Source: Thraustochytrium sp. TN22
Taxonomy: Eukaryota; Sar; Bigyra; Thraustochytrida; Thraustochytriidae
DNA: 64,000 nt
Reading direction: 5' to 3'
Assembly (NCBI GenBank): GCA_013306675.1
Contig: JABLUY010000152.1
Location: forward strand, 29,417-93,416
Shown piece after piece: positions 9,216 to 17,750 of the stretch (position 1 is the first letter of the stretch; each line of letters starts with the position of its first letter). The notes under the pieces were generated by a model. The model did not search any database and was not told the DNA's origin. It saw nothing but the letters and a program-made list of their open reading frames with translations. Made by a program: the position numbers and the translations under genes.

Positions 9216-9415
9216 CCGCGGTCGCGCGAGCTGTCGAACCGCGTGCCGTCCGCAAGGTACCCGGTGTAATGAATGGTCACGGTCTGGCCGCGCTTGGGGT
9301 AGTTGACGCCATCACCGCTGCGCTTGCAGCCGTCAGTCTTTACGTCCGAACCCTCGCTCTAAAACGCAACTCACGCAGAAAAGATCTCCACGGTGACGGC
9401 GCTCTTCTTGACCAT
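9020..9415 (-). CDS. FKBP12-type peptidyl-prolyl cis-trans isomerase (two exons, 112 aa)
   Basis: A single FKBP domain that catalyses prolyl isomerisation and is the usual FK506/rapamycin receptor. Exon 1 is 9375-9415 ([13 protein letters not shown] plus two bases of an Ala codon) and exon 2 is 9020-9317. The 57-nt intron 9318-9374 has donor GTGAGT and acceptor GCGCAG. Splicing restores the family-typical [13 protein letters not shown] segment and a total length close to FKBP12 (108 aa). Conserved active-site elements are [34 protein letters not shown] and FDVEL. Without the intron the frame would begin only at MTIHYTG and lack the first strand. No signal peptide or membrane segment, so cytosolic. 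The gene lies head-to-head with AMMECR1 across about 400 bp. Confidence 0.95.
9318..9374 (-). other. Spliceosomal intron in the FKBP gene (57 nt)
   Basis: GT-AG intron, donor GTGAGT at 9374-9369 and acceptor CAG ending at 9318. Its position is fixed by restoration of the FKBP SAGDG segment in frame. Confidence 0.9.
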
Positions 9416-9818
9416 GCCGGCGACCTGCGCGCGCGCGCGTCAGCGCAGGCCCAGTCCAACGCAGCGCAACGCAACGCAGCGCAGCGCAGCGCAACGCAGC
9501 GCAGGACCACGCAACGCGACGCGATGCAGTGCCACGCCGCGAGCGCCGCGCGGTGATCCGGAGTTTGCGTCGCATCAAGGTCCACTGCAAGGAAATGGAA
9601 AAAATCGCCCCGTAACGCATACCCATCCGGGGGAAAAGGCGGCCAGGCGGGCAAAGACCCCGCCGCGGGTCCCGCGCACGCTCGGACCAGACCGACTTGG
9701 CCGAGTCCGTCGCGCGCAGCCCAGGGTCCTCCCTCTCGCGCGACACGCTGCGCGACGCGACGCGACCTGACGCGAGGCGACGCGACGCAGGCGCAGCCCT
9801 CGCGTCGGCGCTGGCGCG
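9416..9818. promoter_or_regulatory. Divergent FKBP/AMMECR1 intergenic region
   Basis: A 403-bp head-to-head spacer that must hold both promoters. About 9458-9525 is a tract of GCAAC and GCAGC pentamers, and a GCGACGC-rich stretch follows around 9745-9790. I see no TATA-like box. Open frames crossing it are products of the simple repeats. Confidence 0.5.
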
Positions 9819-10448
9819 ATGGCGGCGCAGGAGCCCGCGACGCCGGGGCTCGAGGCGACCGCGGAGCACTGCAAGTTCTGCTTCGACGTGCTGCTGGCCA
9901 AGCTGCAGGGCGGCGCGGCGCCCAAGGCGGAGTTCGCGAATCGCAGGCTCAAAGCGCCGCTCTTCGTGACGTGGAAGAAGGCGGACGGCGACCTGCGCGG
10001 GTGCATTGGCAACTTCTCCGACCTGGAGCTGGGATCCGGGATCCGCGAGTACGCGCTCATCGCGGCGCTGGAGGACCACCGGTTCCAGCCGGTGCGCCTG
10101 GCCGAGGTGCCGGGGCTCGCCGTGGGCGTCTCGCTGCTGGTGAACTTTGAAGACGCGCAGCACGCGCGCGACTGGGAGATCGGCAAGCACGGGATCCGCA
10201 TCTCGTTTCCAGACTCGGCCTCGCGACGCACGCTGGGCGCCACGTTCTTGCCGGAAGTGGCGGCAGAGCAGGGCTGGTCCGTGGACGACACGCTGACGGC
10301 GCTGGTCCGCAAGGCAGGCTTCCGCGGGGTCATCACCGAGGACGTGATCCGGTCAATCAAGCTGGTACGGTACCAGTCGTCCAAGGCCAACCTCTCGTAC
10401 GAGGAGTACCAAAAGCTCGCCGAGACGCAAGCGGGAGAGCAGGCCTAG
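9819..10448 (+). CDS. AMMECR1-domain protein (209 aa)
   Basis: A member of the AMMECR1 family, widely conserved in eukaryotes, archaea and many bacteria. Its biochemical function is not settled. The hallmark LRGCIG appears near residue 65, preceded by LFVTWKK and followed by the helical segment IREYALIAALEDHRF. VSLLVNFE and GIRISF fit the family's central beta strands, and the C-terminal half contains TFLPEVAAEQGWS and a Tyr/Glu-rich tail. The length is normal for the single-domain form. The frame is uninterrupted from the ATG at 9819, the first in frame after the GCGACGC-rich leader. It converges with the acyltransferase-like gene downstream. Confidence 0.92.
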   Translation: MAAQEPATPGLEATAEHCKFCFDVLLAKLQGGAAPKAEFANRRLKAPLFVTWKKADGDLRGCIGNFSDLELGSGIREYALIAALEDHRFQPVRLAEVPGLAVGVSLLVNFEDAQHARDWEIGKHGIRISFPDSASRRTLGATFLPEVAAEQGWSVDDTLTALVRKAGFRGVITEDVIRSIKLVRYQSSKANLSYEEYQKLAETQAGEQA

Positions 10449-10741
10449 TTGGCAAGCCTCGGCGGCAACATGATAACAGCCCTGCCTCAGACAACGTGAA
10501 GAACGAGGGAAAGAAAAAAAAAACAGCCAAGACTCCTGTGTGTGCAATAAGGACATGTGCGTGATGGTCAAATGGACGATTTATCGAGGCTGCGCCGAGG
10601 CCTCCTTTTCCGTCGTGCCCTCGTTTTTTGGAACTCAAATAGGTCGCTCGCTCCGGCCGCTCCAATCGCTCGCTCTGGCCGCTCCAATCTACGGCCGGTC
10701 CAGCCTCCTCCTGCCAGGCCAAGAAACCCCGGCCGGGTCGC
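10449..10741. other. Convergent 3' region between AMMECR1 and the acyltransferase-like gene
   Basis: No gene. It holds an A-rich run (about 10513-10522) and a duplicated word of about 20 bases, CGCTCGCTCYGGCCGCTCCAATC, at about 10644-10688. Confidence 0.5.
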
Positions 10742-12637
10742 TCAAAAGACGAAGAGGTAGACAGCAAGGAAGACGAGAATGAGAAGGTTCACGGCCCAAA
10801 TGGCGGCCATGGGCCAAATGTCGCCCTCGACGCCAAAGGCGTCGCGCCTGATGACCTGCTGCTCGTCCTCGGGCGGGAAGGCGGTGTAGAGGGAGAAGTG
10901 CTTGAGCTTCTGGTCCTTGAGCTGCCAGCGCTGGTCGAGCCAGTCGGCGACGCCGCCCGGGTGCGAGAGGATGTCGTCCGGCTTGAAGCGCACGAGGTTC
11001 ATGTGAATGTCCGAGGCGGAGGCGCCCGAGAGCAGGTTGCGGTAGGTGGGCACCGTGGAGTCGCGCGCAAGCTTGCGCTCGTTCTCCGGGATGTCGTCCG
11101 AGTAGCCCTCATAGGCGATCGTGACGTCGTAGACCTCGACGTCATTGCCGTCGAGCGCCTCGAGGGCGGCGACGAGCTCGTTGGCGTCCGGGAGCAGCAG
11201 CGTGTCGAGCTCCGGGCGGTCGGGCTCCTCGTCGCGCTGCTGGTCGATGCCGTCCTTGGTGGGCCAGCCGCGCTCGGGGAAGATGAGCGACCACTCGTAG
11301 GCGCGGTCGGCGACGAGCGCGCGCATGTGGCGCGCGACGTGCTTGCGGTCCTTGGTTTGGCGATCCTCGCGGTTGCGACGCGAGAGGAAGACGAAGCCGA
11401 AGAGCTCGAAGAGCGCGCCGAGCCCAAAGAGCTCCACGCGCTCGCGCAGGCCCAGAAAGGCCTTGACGTTGCCGTGCGCGTCCTCGAGCGCCTTGGCGAC
11501 GAGCATAAAGAAAAGCACGTCCGCCTCGCAGGCGCTGTTGGCGATGAAGATGCGCGTCGGCTTGGCGGGCGGCAGCGAGGCGCGGCGTGAGCTCCGCGAG
11601 CTCCGCGAGCCGCGCGAGCTGCTGCTGAGGCGGCGGCTCGCGGACCGGCGCGCGCGCGCCAGCTTGGGCACGTCGCCGCTCAGGTGGAAGAGCAGCGGCG
11701 GCAGCAGCCACGCCAGGGCGTCCACCCAGATGGCCTGGAGGCGCTCCACGACGGTGCGGCGCAGCATCGAGGGCGCCATGCCGGCGCGCAGCGTCGACTT
11801 GGCCAGGCCGCCCATCATGGTCATGGACACGCCGGCCGCCACGGCCGCCGCAATGCGGCCCGTCGCCTGCACGGGCCGCGGCAGCTTCTTCGCCTCGCGC
11901 ATGGTGCGCGACCAGGCCTCCTCCGCCTCGAAGAGCCGCGACTTGTGCTTGTTGCGGCGGCCCACGCGGTTGCCCGTCGTGTTGCGCCGCAAGCCTTGGC
12001 CGTCGTCGTCCATCGCCGTGTTGTACTCGCGAAGCTGCGCGTAGTTGGACTTGAGCCGCGTCGACTGGCTCACCTGAATCGCCTTGTTGATCGAGTTTAC
12101 CCATTCGCGCGCCTCCTCCGCGCTTGCCGCGCGGAACACCAGCACGGCATCCTTGTACGTGACCAGGTCTTCCTCCTCCTCGGGCTCCTCGTCGCTGTCC
12201 GCGCCGAAGCCGAACGAGAACTCGCCCTCCTCCGCCTCGCGCTGCCGCTGCGGCGACCGCACTGTCACCTCCATGCGCTGCCGCTGCGTCCACGTGATGG
12301 CGAACTCCGGCTCGTCGTCCACGGGCAGCACGTGCTTGATCGTCGACAGCATGATCTCCGTGCGCAGTGAGGTATCCTCCAGGTTCTGCACGATCACCTT
12401 CTCGTTGTCGATGAACACCGTGTTGGGCGACCACTCCCCGATCACGCGGTTGTAGATCTTGTCCCGCTTGCGCTGCCGCTGCCCCACGCGCCGCCGAGTC
12501 TTGAGCTGGCCGGACTTGATCACCGACCGCTCCAACGTGCGCATCTTCTGCTCGAACAGCTCCTCCGGCGACAGCCCGGTGCCGGCGCCGGGGCTCACCT
12601 CCACGAACTCATCGTCCGACAGCTCCTCCGTCGCCAT
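10742..12637 (-). CDS. PH domain plus PlsC/LPLAT-like membrane protein with altered catalytic motifs (631 aa)
   Basis: The N-terminal 200 residues resemble a PH domain: basic strands (KSGQLKTRRR), acidic insertions, and a final helix EEAREWVNSINKAI. A serine-rich linker leads to a region matching lysophospholipid acyltransferases of the AGPAT3-5/LCLAT1 group: IFIANSACEAD, FVFLSRRNREDRQ, WSLIFPERGWPT, then the Acyltransf_C signature (VYDVTIAYEG, IHMNLVRF, WLDQRWQLKDQKLKHF). The family's catalytic NHxxxxD is NSxxxxD here (N367-S368-D373), and FPEGT is FPERG, so classical acyl transfer is doubtful. A C-terminal hydrophobic segment (about residues 608-631) could anchor it to the ER or a lipid-rich membrane. 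The first in-frame ATG at 12637 gives a polar acidic N-terminus. It may be a lipid-binding pseudoenzyme. Confidence 0.8.
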   Translation of the reverse strand: MATEELSDDEFVEVSPGAGTGLSPEELFEQKMRTLERSVIKSGQLKTRRRVGQRQRKRDKIYNRVIGEWSPNTVFIDNEKVIVQNLEDTSLRTEIMLSTIKHVLPVDDEPEFAITWTQRQRMEVTVRSPQRQREAEEGEFSFGFGADSDEEPEEEEDLVTYKDAVLVFRAASAEEAREWVNSINKAIQVSQSTRLKSNYAQLREYNTAMDDDGQGLRRNTTGNRVGRRNKHKSRLFEAEEAWSRTMREAKKLPRPVQATGRIAAAVAAGVSMTMMGGLAKSTLRAGMAPSMLRRTVVERLQAIWVDALAWLLPPLLFHLSGDVPKLARARRSASRRLSSSSRGSRSSRSSRRASLPPAKPTRIFIANSACEADVLFFMLVAKALEDAHGNVKAFLGLRERVELFGLGALFELFGFVFLSRRNREDRQTKDRKHVARHMRALVADRAYEWSLIFPERGWPTKDGIDQQRDEEPDRPELDTLLLPDANELVAALEALDGNDVEVYDVTIAYEGYSDDIPENERKLARDSTVPTYRNLLSGASASDIHMNLVRFKPDDILSHPGGVADWLDQRWQLKDQKLKHFSLYTAFPPEDEQQVIRRDAFGVEGDIWPMAAIWAVNLLILVFLAVYLFVF

Positions 12638-14512
12638 GCTCCCTCCCGCCGCCGCGCGGCGCTCCTTCTCCTCCCTCTGCTAGTACCTCCTCGCGCCGCG
12701 CACGAGCCCGCGTGCCGCCGCGCCGGGATCCGATCCCGCCAGCCCGCGCAGCTGCCGGCTGCCTGCCGCCGCCAGCGCGCGCCGCCGCCTCGGCCCGGGC
12801 CCGCGCAGCCGCCGCGCCGAGCCGCCGCCGCGCCGCGCCGCGCCGCGCTGGGCCTTGACTTTGAATTTGAATTTGGTTGAAGTCGAACTCCGACTCGAGG
12901 CAGAGGCGCGGCACGTGCGCGCGTGTGCGCGCGCCGCGGCCGCGCCGCAAGGGGCGCAAGCGCGCTTGGGCCGCTTCTTACCGCTGCAATTGTTGCACTT
13001 GCCACAGACGTTCATTCACCGGGGCGGGCTGTCCCTGGCGGCGCTGCCGGTGGCCGCCGCGGGCGCCGAGGGCGCGAGGCGCAGGGCGATTCTGGGCGGG
13101 TGGCGAGGACGCGCTGGGCGACCAGAGCAGCCACAGGAGGAATTTTGCCGACGGCTGGATCTGGCGGTGGCGGAGCGAGGGTGCAGGACGACTGCAAAGG
13201 GCGCGAGATGCTGCGCGGAGGAGGAGGAGAGGGCGGGGAGAGCGGCAGAAGGCAAGACGTGGACGCTTTGGCTGACGCAAGGGCATGCTTTCTCAGCTTT
13301 TGGTCAGCTTTTGTCTGAGCTTTTGGCTGAGCTTTTGGTCAGCTTTTGGCTGAGCTTTTGGTCAGCTTTGGGGCAGCTTTAGGGCAGCTCTTGGTCAGCT
13401 TTTGGTCAGCTCTTGGTCAGCTCTGGTCAGCTCTTGGTCAGCTCTTGGTCAGCTCTTGGTCAGCTCTTGGTCAGCTTGTCGTCGGTCAGGTGAGGTGGAG
13501 GCGTGGGTGTTGAAGCTCTCGTGCGCCAAGGAACAAGAAAGGCGCATGCAAGATCGAGACCGCACCGAAACAGAACATGAGCTCGTCCGCACCCCTGCGG
13601 GTATCAGCGAGCGCCGGGCAGCTAGCTAGCTAGCTGCCACGCTCCGGTGTCCGGACGCCGCGCAAGACCAGACGAAACGCGGAGTCTGGACCGGGCCGCC
13701 AGCAGGCGAAAATGAACCGCAGCTTGCTGCCGCACCGTGCCAGTGCGTCGTTTCGCTCATCCGTGGCTCGCAGTGGCCAGCGCGGTCACTTGAATCACCG
13801 CCCAATGCCCATGCCATGTGCAGGCTTTTGCTTCCTACACGTGCAACGGCCGTCCTGCGTTCGCTGTCAATAACCTACGTTACGTTGCGACGGCTCCGAG
13901 TCAGCGAAAAGAAGCGAGGCACCCCGCAGATCGCTGTGATCGCTCGCGTCAGCCATGGCCACTGCATGGCATGCACGCTCCCGCATGTGGGGTCTCGAGT
14001 GCCAGTGGGCTCTCGTCTCCGCCTGCGTCCCTGCCTAATAACTAGCTAGCTGGCTGCATGCTGCGTGCCTCGTCGCCAGTCCTTGGCGTCGCCCAAGCAG
14101 CCCGCACAGCGCAACGCAGCCCCTGACAGCCTCCTTTGGACGCGCCGCGCGGCGCGCCGGGCGCGGCTCGCCTCGCCGGCGAGCACCGCCAACGGGTGGG
14201 GGCCAGTTGCGCCGCGCGAGCTTCCGCGCACGAGCCGCGCCAACGGCAGCGCCTGCACTGCGCGCGCAGGACTGCACTGCACTGCGGACACGCCGGCGGA
14301 GTCACCGTGGCGTATGGGAAAAGCGTCCCAGCGCGGCCGGTGGGACTCGGCGCCCGGATTCTGCGCGCTGGCCGCCGCGCCCGGGCGGCAAACCCGCTTC
14401 GACGGAGCACCCGGCGGGTCGGCGCGACGCAGCGCGGCCCCAGCCCCGCGCCCTTGGTTCGCGCTGCGCTGCGCTGCGGTCTCGACGCGAGCGAGCAGGC
14501 AGCACTAGCAGC
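12638..14512. other. Intergenic region between divergent genes, with simple repeats
   Basis: About 1.9 kb without a supported CDS. It contains GCGCC-rich text to about 12850, a minus-strand MNVCGKCNNC reading frame at about 13015 (see findings), the CTTGGTCAGCT repeat block, and short (AGCT)n runs near 13622 and 14041. The promoter of the first protease gene presumably lies at its right end. Confidence 0.5.
13291..13480. repeat. Degenerate tandem repeat of an 11-13-bp CTTGGTCAGCT unit
   Basis: About fifteen head-to-tail units. The left part reads CTTTTGGCTGAG or CTTTTGGTCAG, and the right part is homogenised to CTCTTGGTCAG. Higher order is visible: two unit types alternate on the left, one type dominates on the right. 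Confidence 0.9.
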
Positions 14513-17074
14513 ATGCCGTGCGGCATGGCGCTGGCCGCGCTGGCGACCGCGCTGGTGCTGGCGCAGACGACCGCGAGCGCGGTGATGCCGCGCGTGGTGG
14601 GCGGCGCGAATGCGCAGACGCAGGACCTGGCGTGGATGGTGAGCCTGCAGTACGGCGACAACCGCGCGCCGGACCTCGCCAAGGATCACATTTGCGGCGG
14701 CAGCCTCATCGCGCCCGGCTGGGTGCTCACGGCGGCGCACTGCGCCGTGGGCGTCATGGTGCCGGGCGAGGCAGCCTCGCAGGTGGACGTGACGTCAATG
14801 AGGGCAGTGCTGGGCCAGACCGACCTGGAGGGCGGCGCCGCAGCCACGCGCCAGGTGCGGAACGTCGTGGACGCCATCGTGCACCCGGACTATGACAGCG
14901 ACCTCATCTCCAACGACCTGGCGCTGCTGCGCCTGGACCGCGACATCGAGGGCGTCGACCCGGTCAACATTCTGGCGGCCGCCGCACTCGAGAAGCAGGG
15001 CCTCGTGCTGTCCGTGGCCGGATGGGGCACGACCAAGGCGCAGATCGCCAAGCGGGCCGGGGCCGAGGGCGGCCGCCTCCTGGAGAAAAGTGACAGCGAC
15101 GAGACCAGAGCCGACGACGATGGCTACGAGACCGAGTACTCGTCGGCCTACTCGAGCTACTACAACGGGTACTACGCCGACTCGACGCCGGTGGTGCTCC
15201 GATCCGCCAAGGTGCCGCTCGTGACCTATGGCGACTGCACCGGCGGCGACGCATACCCAAAGTCGTGGATCGTGCGCAAGACCATGCTTTGCGCTGGCTA
15301 CGCGAATGGCGGCACGGACACGTGCAGCGGGGACAGCGGCGGCCCTCTCTTCGTGGACGGCGGGCCTGGCATGCAGTTCCAGGCGGGCATCACCTCGTGG
15401 GGCATGGGGTGCGCTGCGCCCAACGCCTACGGCGTGTACACGAGGCTGTCGACCTATCTGGATTGGATCCAGTCGCACATCACCTCGGGGCTCGCGACGG
15501 CCGAGATTCCGGCCAGCCTGCTGGTCGTGACGCCGACGCCAAGCCCAACCAAGCCGCCCAGCTTCCGCTATCGCATAACGGCGCGTGCTGACCGCCTCCG
15601 CCTCGTTGGCGGCAACCCTGGTGTGCTCTTTGTCAAGACAACCAGCGGAAGTAAGAAGAAGAGCTCGGCCTACCGCTATGTGCAGACGGCCGCGGACCTT
15701 GGCGACGTCGAGGCCGACGTCGCGTGCCGCGAGCTCGGCTACGCCGGTGGCGGGACGCTGCGCTGGGATCTCGTCCGTGACTTCCCAGATCTGCCTTCAA
15801 AGTTCAAGGCGCTCGCGCCTGTGGTGCGCTGCGCCGGCTCAGAGGCGCGCCTGGCGGACTGCGAGCTGGTCGCGGACTCCGGTGGTCGCGCTCGCTCCGC
15901 CGCCGTCGTAGAGTGCTACTCGACGTTGCAGCCCACGCGTTCACCCGTCACGGTCCCTGACGTCGTGGGTACCTCAGCGAGTCAGGACGAGCTGCTCGGC
16001 AGCGCGCTGGGCATGCGCCTGCGCCGTGTCTCGGAGGACGGCGCCGCCACGGAGAACGGTCGCCTCGAGGTGCTGCACCACGGGGTGTGGGGCACGGTGT
16101 GTAGCGTCACGACAGCGGCAGCTGCCGCGGCCGCCGACGCAGCCTGCCACACGATGGGCTTCGTGGGCCCGGCCGAGGTGCTGGAGCCGCCCTCGGACCT
16201 TAGCGCCGTGCCTTCTCTGCCCGTCGCCCTGCACGCGCTCTCCTGCACGGGCTCCGAGGAGAGTCTCGATGACTGCCCGCGCGCCATGTTTGCCCTGCAG
16301 TGCGCCGGTCACGCAGGCGACATTTATATGCGTTGCCCGAACGTGACGGTGTCACCCACGCCAGCGCCCACGCCGCGGCCCACAAAGGCGCCCTCGTTTG
16401 CGCCCACTGGCATGCCACGTACCACCGAGGCCACGGCCGACAACCTGCGTCTGATCTTCGGCAACCCGGGCGTGCTGGAGATGAAGGTCAACGGGGACTG
16501 GGTCAGCGTCTGCCCCGCCGGCGTCGGCTTCACGGAGCGCGATGTGGCCTGCAGGTCGCTCGGCTACGCCGGCACGGCGCGCATCGACGGCATACTGCCC
16601 ACGCTCGAGCACGAGTATGCCATCGGGGTGGGCAGCCTAGAATGCGACGGCTCAGAGTCCTCGCTCGTGGACTGCGCCATGGAGGCCAGCTCCGCGTGCA
16701 CCAGCTCCGACGCGCTCGTGCTCTCTTGCGTCGACGAACCGCTCCCGCCCGTCCAACTTCGCCTCGAGAACAACATCACATCGGCCGACTCTGCCTTCGG
16801 CTTGCTGCTCGCCTCACTGGACGACGGTGCTTCTTTTGGCCTCGTCTGCGACGACTGGTTCGATGCCGTGGACGCCGGCGTGGCCTGCAGAACACTCGGC
16901 TACGCCGCTGGCTACAAGTCCTCCGGCACCACGCCGCCCGACTCGTACGCCTTCGTCATGGACGACCTCGGCTGCACAGGCACCGAGACTGACCTCGGGC
17001 ACTGCCCATTCCGCGCCCAGGCCAACTGTTGGCTCGTCGAGGCCGTCTACCTACGCTGCGAGGGTTTGCTCTGA
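14513..17074 (+). CDS. Secreted trypsin-like protease with four SRCR domains, array copy 1 (853 aa)
   Basis: A signal peptide (residues 1-23, Ala/Leu-rich) and a short pro-segment end at R27, followed by the activated N-terminus VVGG. The S1A domain has the full triad: H76 in TAAHC, D135 in NDLALL, S275 in GDSGGP. Aspartate six residues before the serine (TDTCSGDSGG) predicts trypsin-like cleavage after Arg/Lys. An acidic, Tyr-rich insertion of about 45 residues follows GWG, at the autolysis loop. Pro/Thr linkers (TPTPSPTKPPSF and similar) separate four scavenger-receptor cysteine-rich domains at about 358-471, 500-610, 641-741 and 748-853. The protein ends directly after SRCR4. The start at 14513 is chosen because it begins the signal peptide; the frame upstream is Arg/Ala-rich. 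It is the most divergent member of the array and has VVGG where the others have VIGG. Confidence 0.92.
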   Translation: MPCGMALAALATALVLAQTTASAVMPRVVGGANAQTQDLAWMVSLQYGDNRAPDLAKDHICGGSLIAPGWVLTAAHCAVGVMVPGEAASQVDVTSMRAVLGQTDLEGGAAATRQVRNVVDAIVHPDYDSDLISNDLALLRLDRDIEGVDPVNILAAAALEKQGLVLSVAGWGTTKAQIAKRAGAEGGRLLEKSDSDETRADDDGYETEYSSAYSSYYNGYYADSTPVVLRSAKVPLVTYGDCTGGDAYPKSWIVRKTMLCAGYANGGTDTCSGDSGGPLFVDGGPGMQFQAGITSWGMGCAAPNAYGVYTRLSTYLDWIQSHITSGLATAEIPASLLVVTPTPSPTKPPSFRYRITARADRLRLVGGNPGVLFVKTTSGSKKKSSAYRYVQTAADLGDVEADVACRELGYAGGGTLRWDLVRDFPDLPSKFKALAPVVRCAGSEARLADCELVADSGGRARSAAVVECYSTLQPTRSPVTVPDVVGTSASQDELLGSALGMRLRRVSEDGAATENGRLEVLHHGVWGTVCSVTTAAAAAAADAACHTMGFVGPAEVLEPPSDLSAVPSLPVALHALSCTGSEESLDDCPRAMFALQCAGHAGDIYMRCPNVTVSPTPAPTPRPTKAPSFAPTGMPRTTEATADNLRLIFGNPGVLEMKVNGDWVSVCPAGVGFTERDVACRSLGYAGTARIDGILPTLEHEYAIGVGSLECDGSESSLVDCAMEASSACTSSDALVLSCVDEPLPPVQLRLENNITSADSAFGLLLASLDDGASFGLVCDDWFDAVDAGVACRTLGYAAGYKSSGTTPPDSYAFVMDDLGCTGTETDLGHCPFRAQANCWLVEAVYLRCEGLL

Positions 17075-17091
17075 CTGAAGCGAGCGCGCGT

Positions 17092-17390
17092 TTGCGCGAG
17101 ATAGCCCACGCGGCTGCTTAGACTTTTTGTAACAAACATCGATAGAGATCATCAACATTGAGCCCGAGGCTACTTTGGCTCGACGCTCGTTGCCAAGGGC
17201 GCGCGAGATAGTCAACCCGGCTGCTTAGACTTTTTGCAAGTAAGATCATCATCAACATTGAGCCCGAGGCTACTTTGGCTCGACGCTCGTTGCCAAGGGC
17301 GCGCGAGATAGTCAACCCGGCTGCTTCGATTTTTTCGTAACATCAACATTGAGCCCGAGGCTACTTTGCCTCGACGCTCGTCGCCAAGGG
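17092..17390. repeat. Three tandem copies of the 3' end of the small membrane protein gene
   Basis: Units of about 108, 100 and 91 bp (about 17092-17199, 17200-17299, 17300-17390). Each carries CGCGAGATAG, CGGCTGCTTMGA, ATCAACATTGAGCCCGAGG and CGACGCTCGT. The third unit contains the real last codons and stop of the gene to the right; the other two repeat those codons and the 3' flank. Confidence 0.9.
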
Positions 17391-17750
17391 CACGCTCGCC
17401 TGCGGCTGCACCTGTGAGGCCTGCATCTGCGGTACTTGCATCTGCATCTGCGCTGGGAAGCCTGCGTAGTTCTGGTTGTACGCCATTGGGGCGTTGAAGC
17501 TGCCGATCGCGCCGTTGCCGAAACCTCCGTTCCAGTTGCGGGATGATAGGCCGAAACCTCCGTACCAGTTGCGGGATAGCCCGCCCAGGCCCTCTTGGAT
17601 TCTCTTGCGGTAGTAGCACGCGATGAGGCCACCAACTACGCAGCACAGCAGCGGGATGCCGACGCCCAGCCCCAGAACGAGCCAGTAACCTGTCATGTAC
17701 TCATCAATGTCAGGGGAAGCCATCGTCGGGCGCGGCGTCGGCCACGACAT
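17361..17750 (-). CDS. Small single-pass membrane protein, function unknown (129 aa)
   Basis: A short polar N-terminus (MSWPTPRPTMASPDIDEYM) precedes one strong membrane segment of about 22 residues (LVLGLGVGIPLLCCVVGGLI), then a basic stop-transfer YYRKR. The remainder is a Gly/Asn/Phe-rich and Gln/Met-rich tail that looks disordered and cytosolic. It has no recognisable domain. The frame extends upstream to a GTG at 17759, but the first ATG is 17750; a second ATG at 17723 is also possible. The gene sits antisense between protease copies 1 and 2. Its stop codon and last dozen codons are present three times in tandem, a sign of local slippage or unequal exchange. Confidence 0.65.
   Translation of the reverse strand: MSWPTPRPTMASPDIDEYMTGYWLVLGLGVGIPLLCCVVGGLIACYYRKRIQEGLGGLSRNWYGGFGLSSRNWNGGFGNGAIGSFNAPMAYNQNYAGFPAQMQMQVPQMQASQVQPQASVPLATSVEAK

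Noticed and set aside
12855-13382. Plus-strand frame of 175 codons upstream of the protease array
   Set aside because: It starts in repeat-poor GC sequence and ends in the CTTGGTCAGCT repeat; no domain, no conserved pattern.
13622-13634. AGCT runs (also near 14041, 38138 and 57604) as a regulatory element
   Set aside because: Short self-complementary simple repeats with no consistent position relative to genes.
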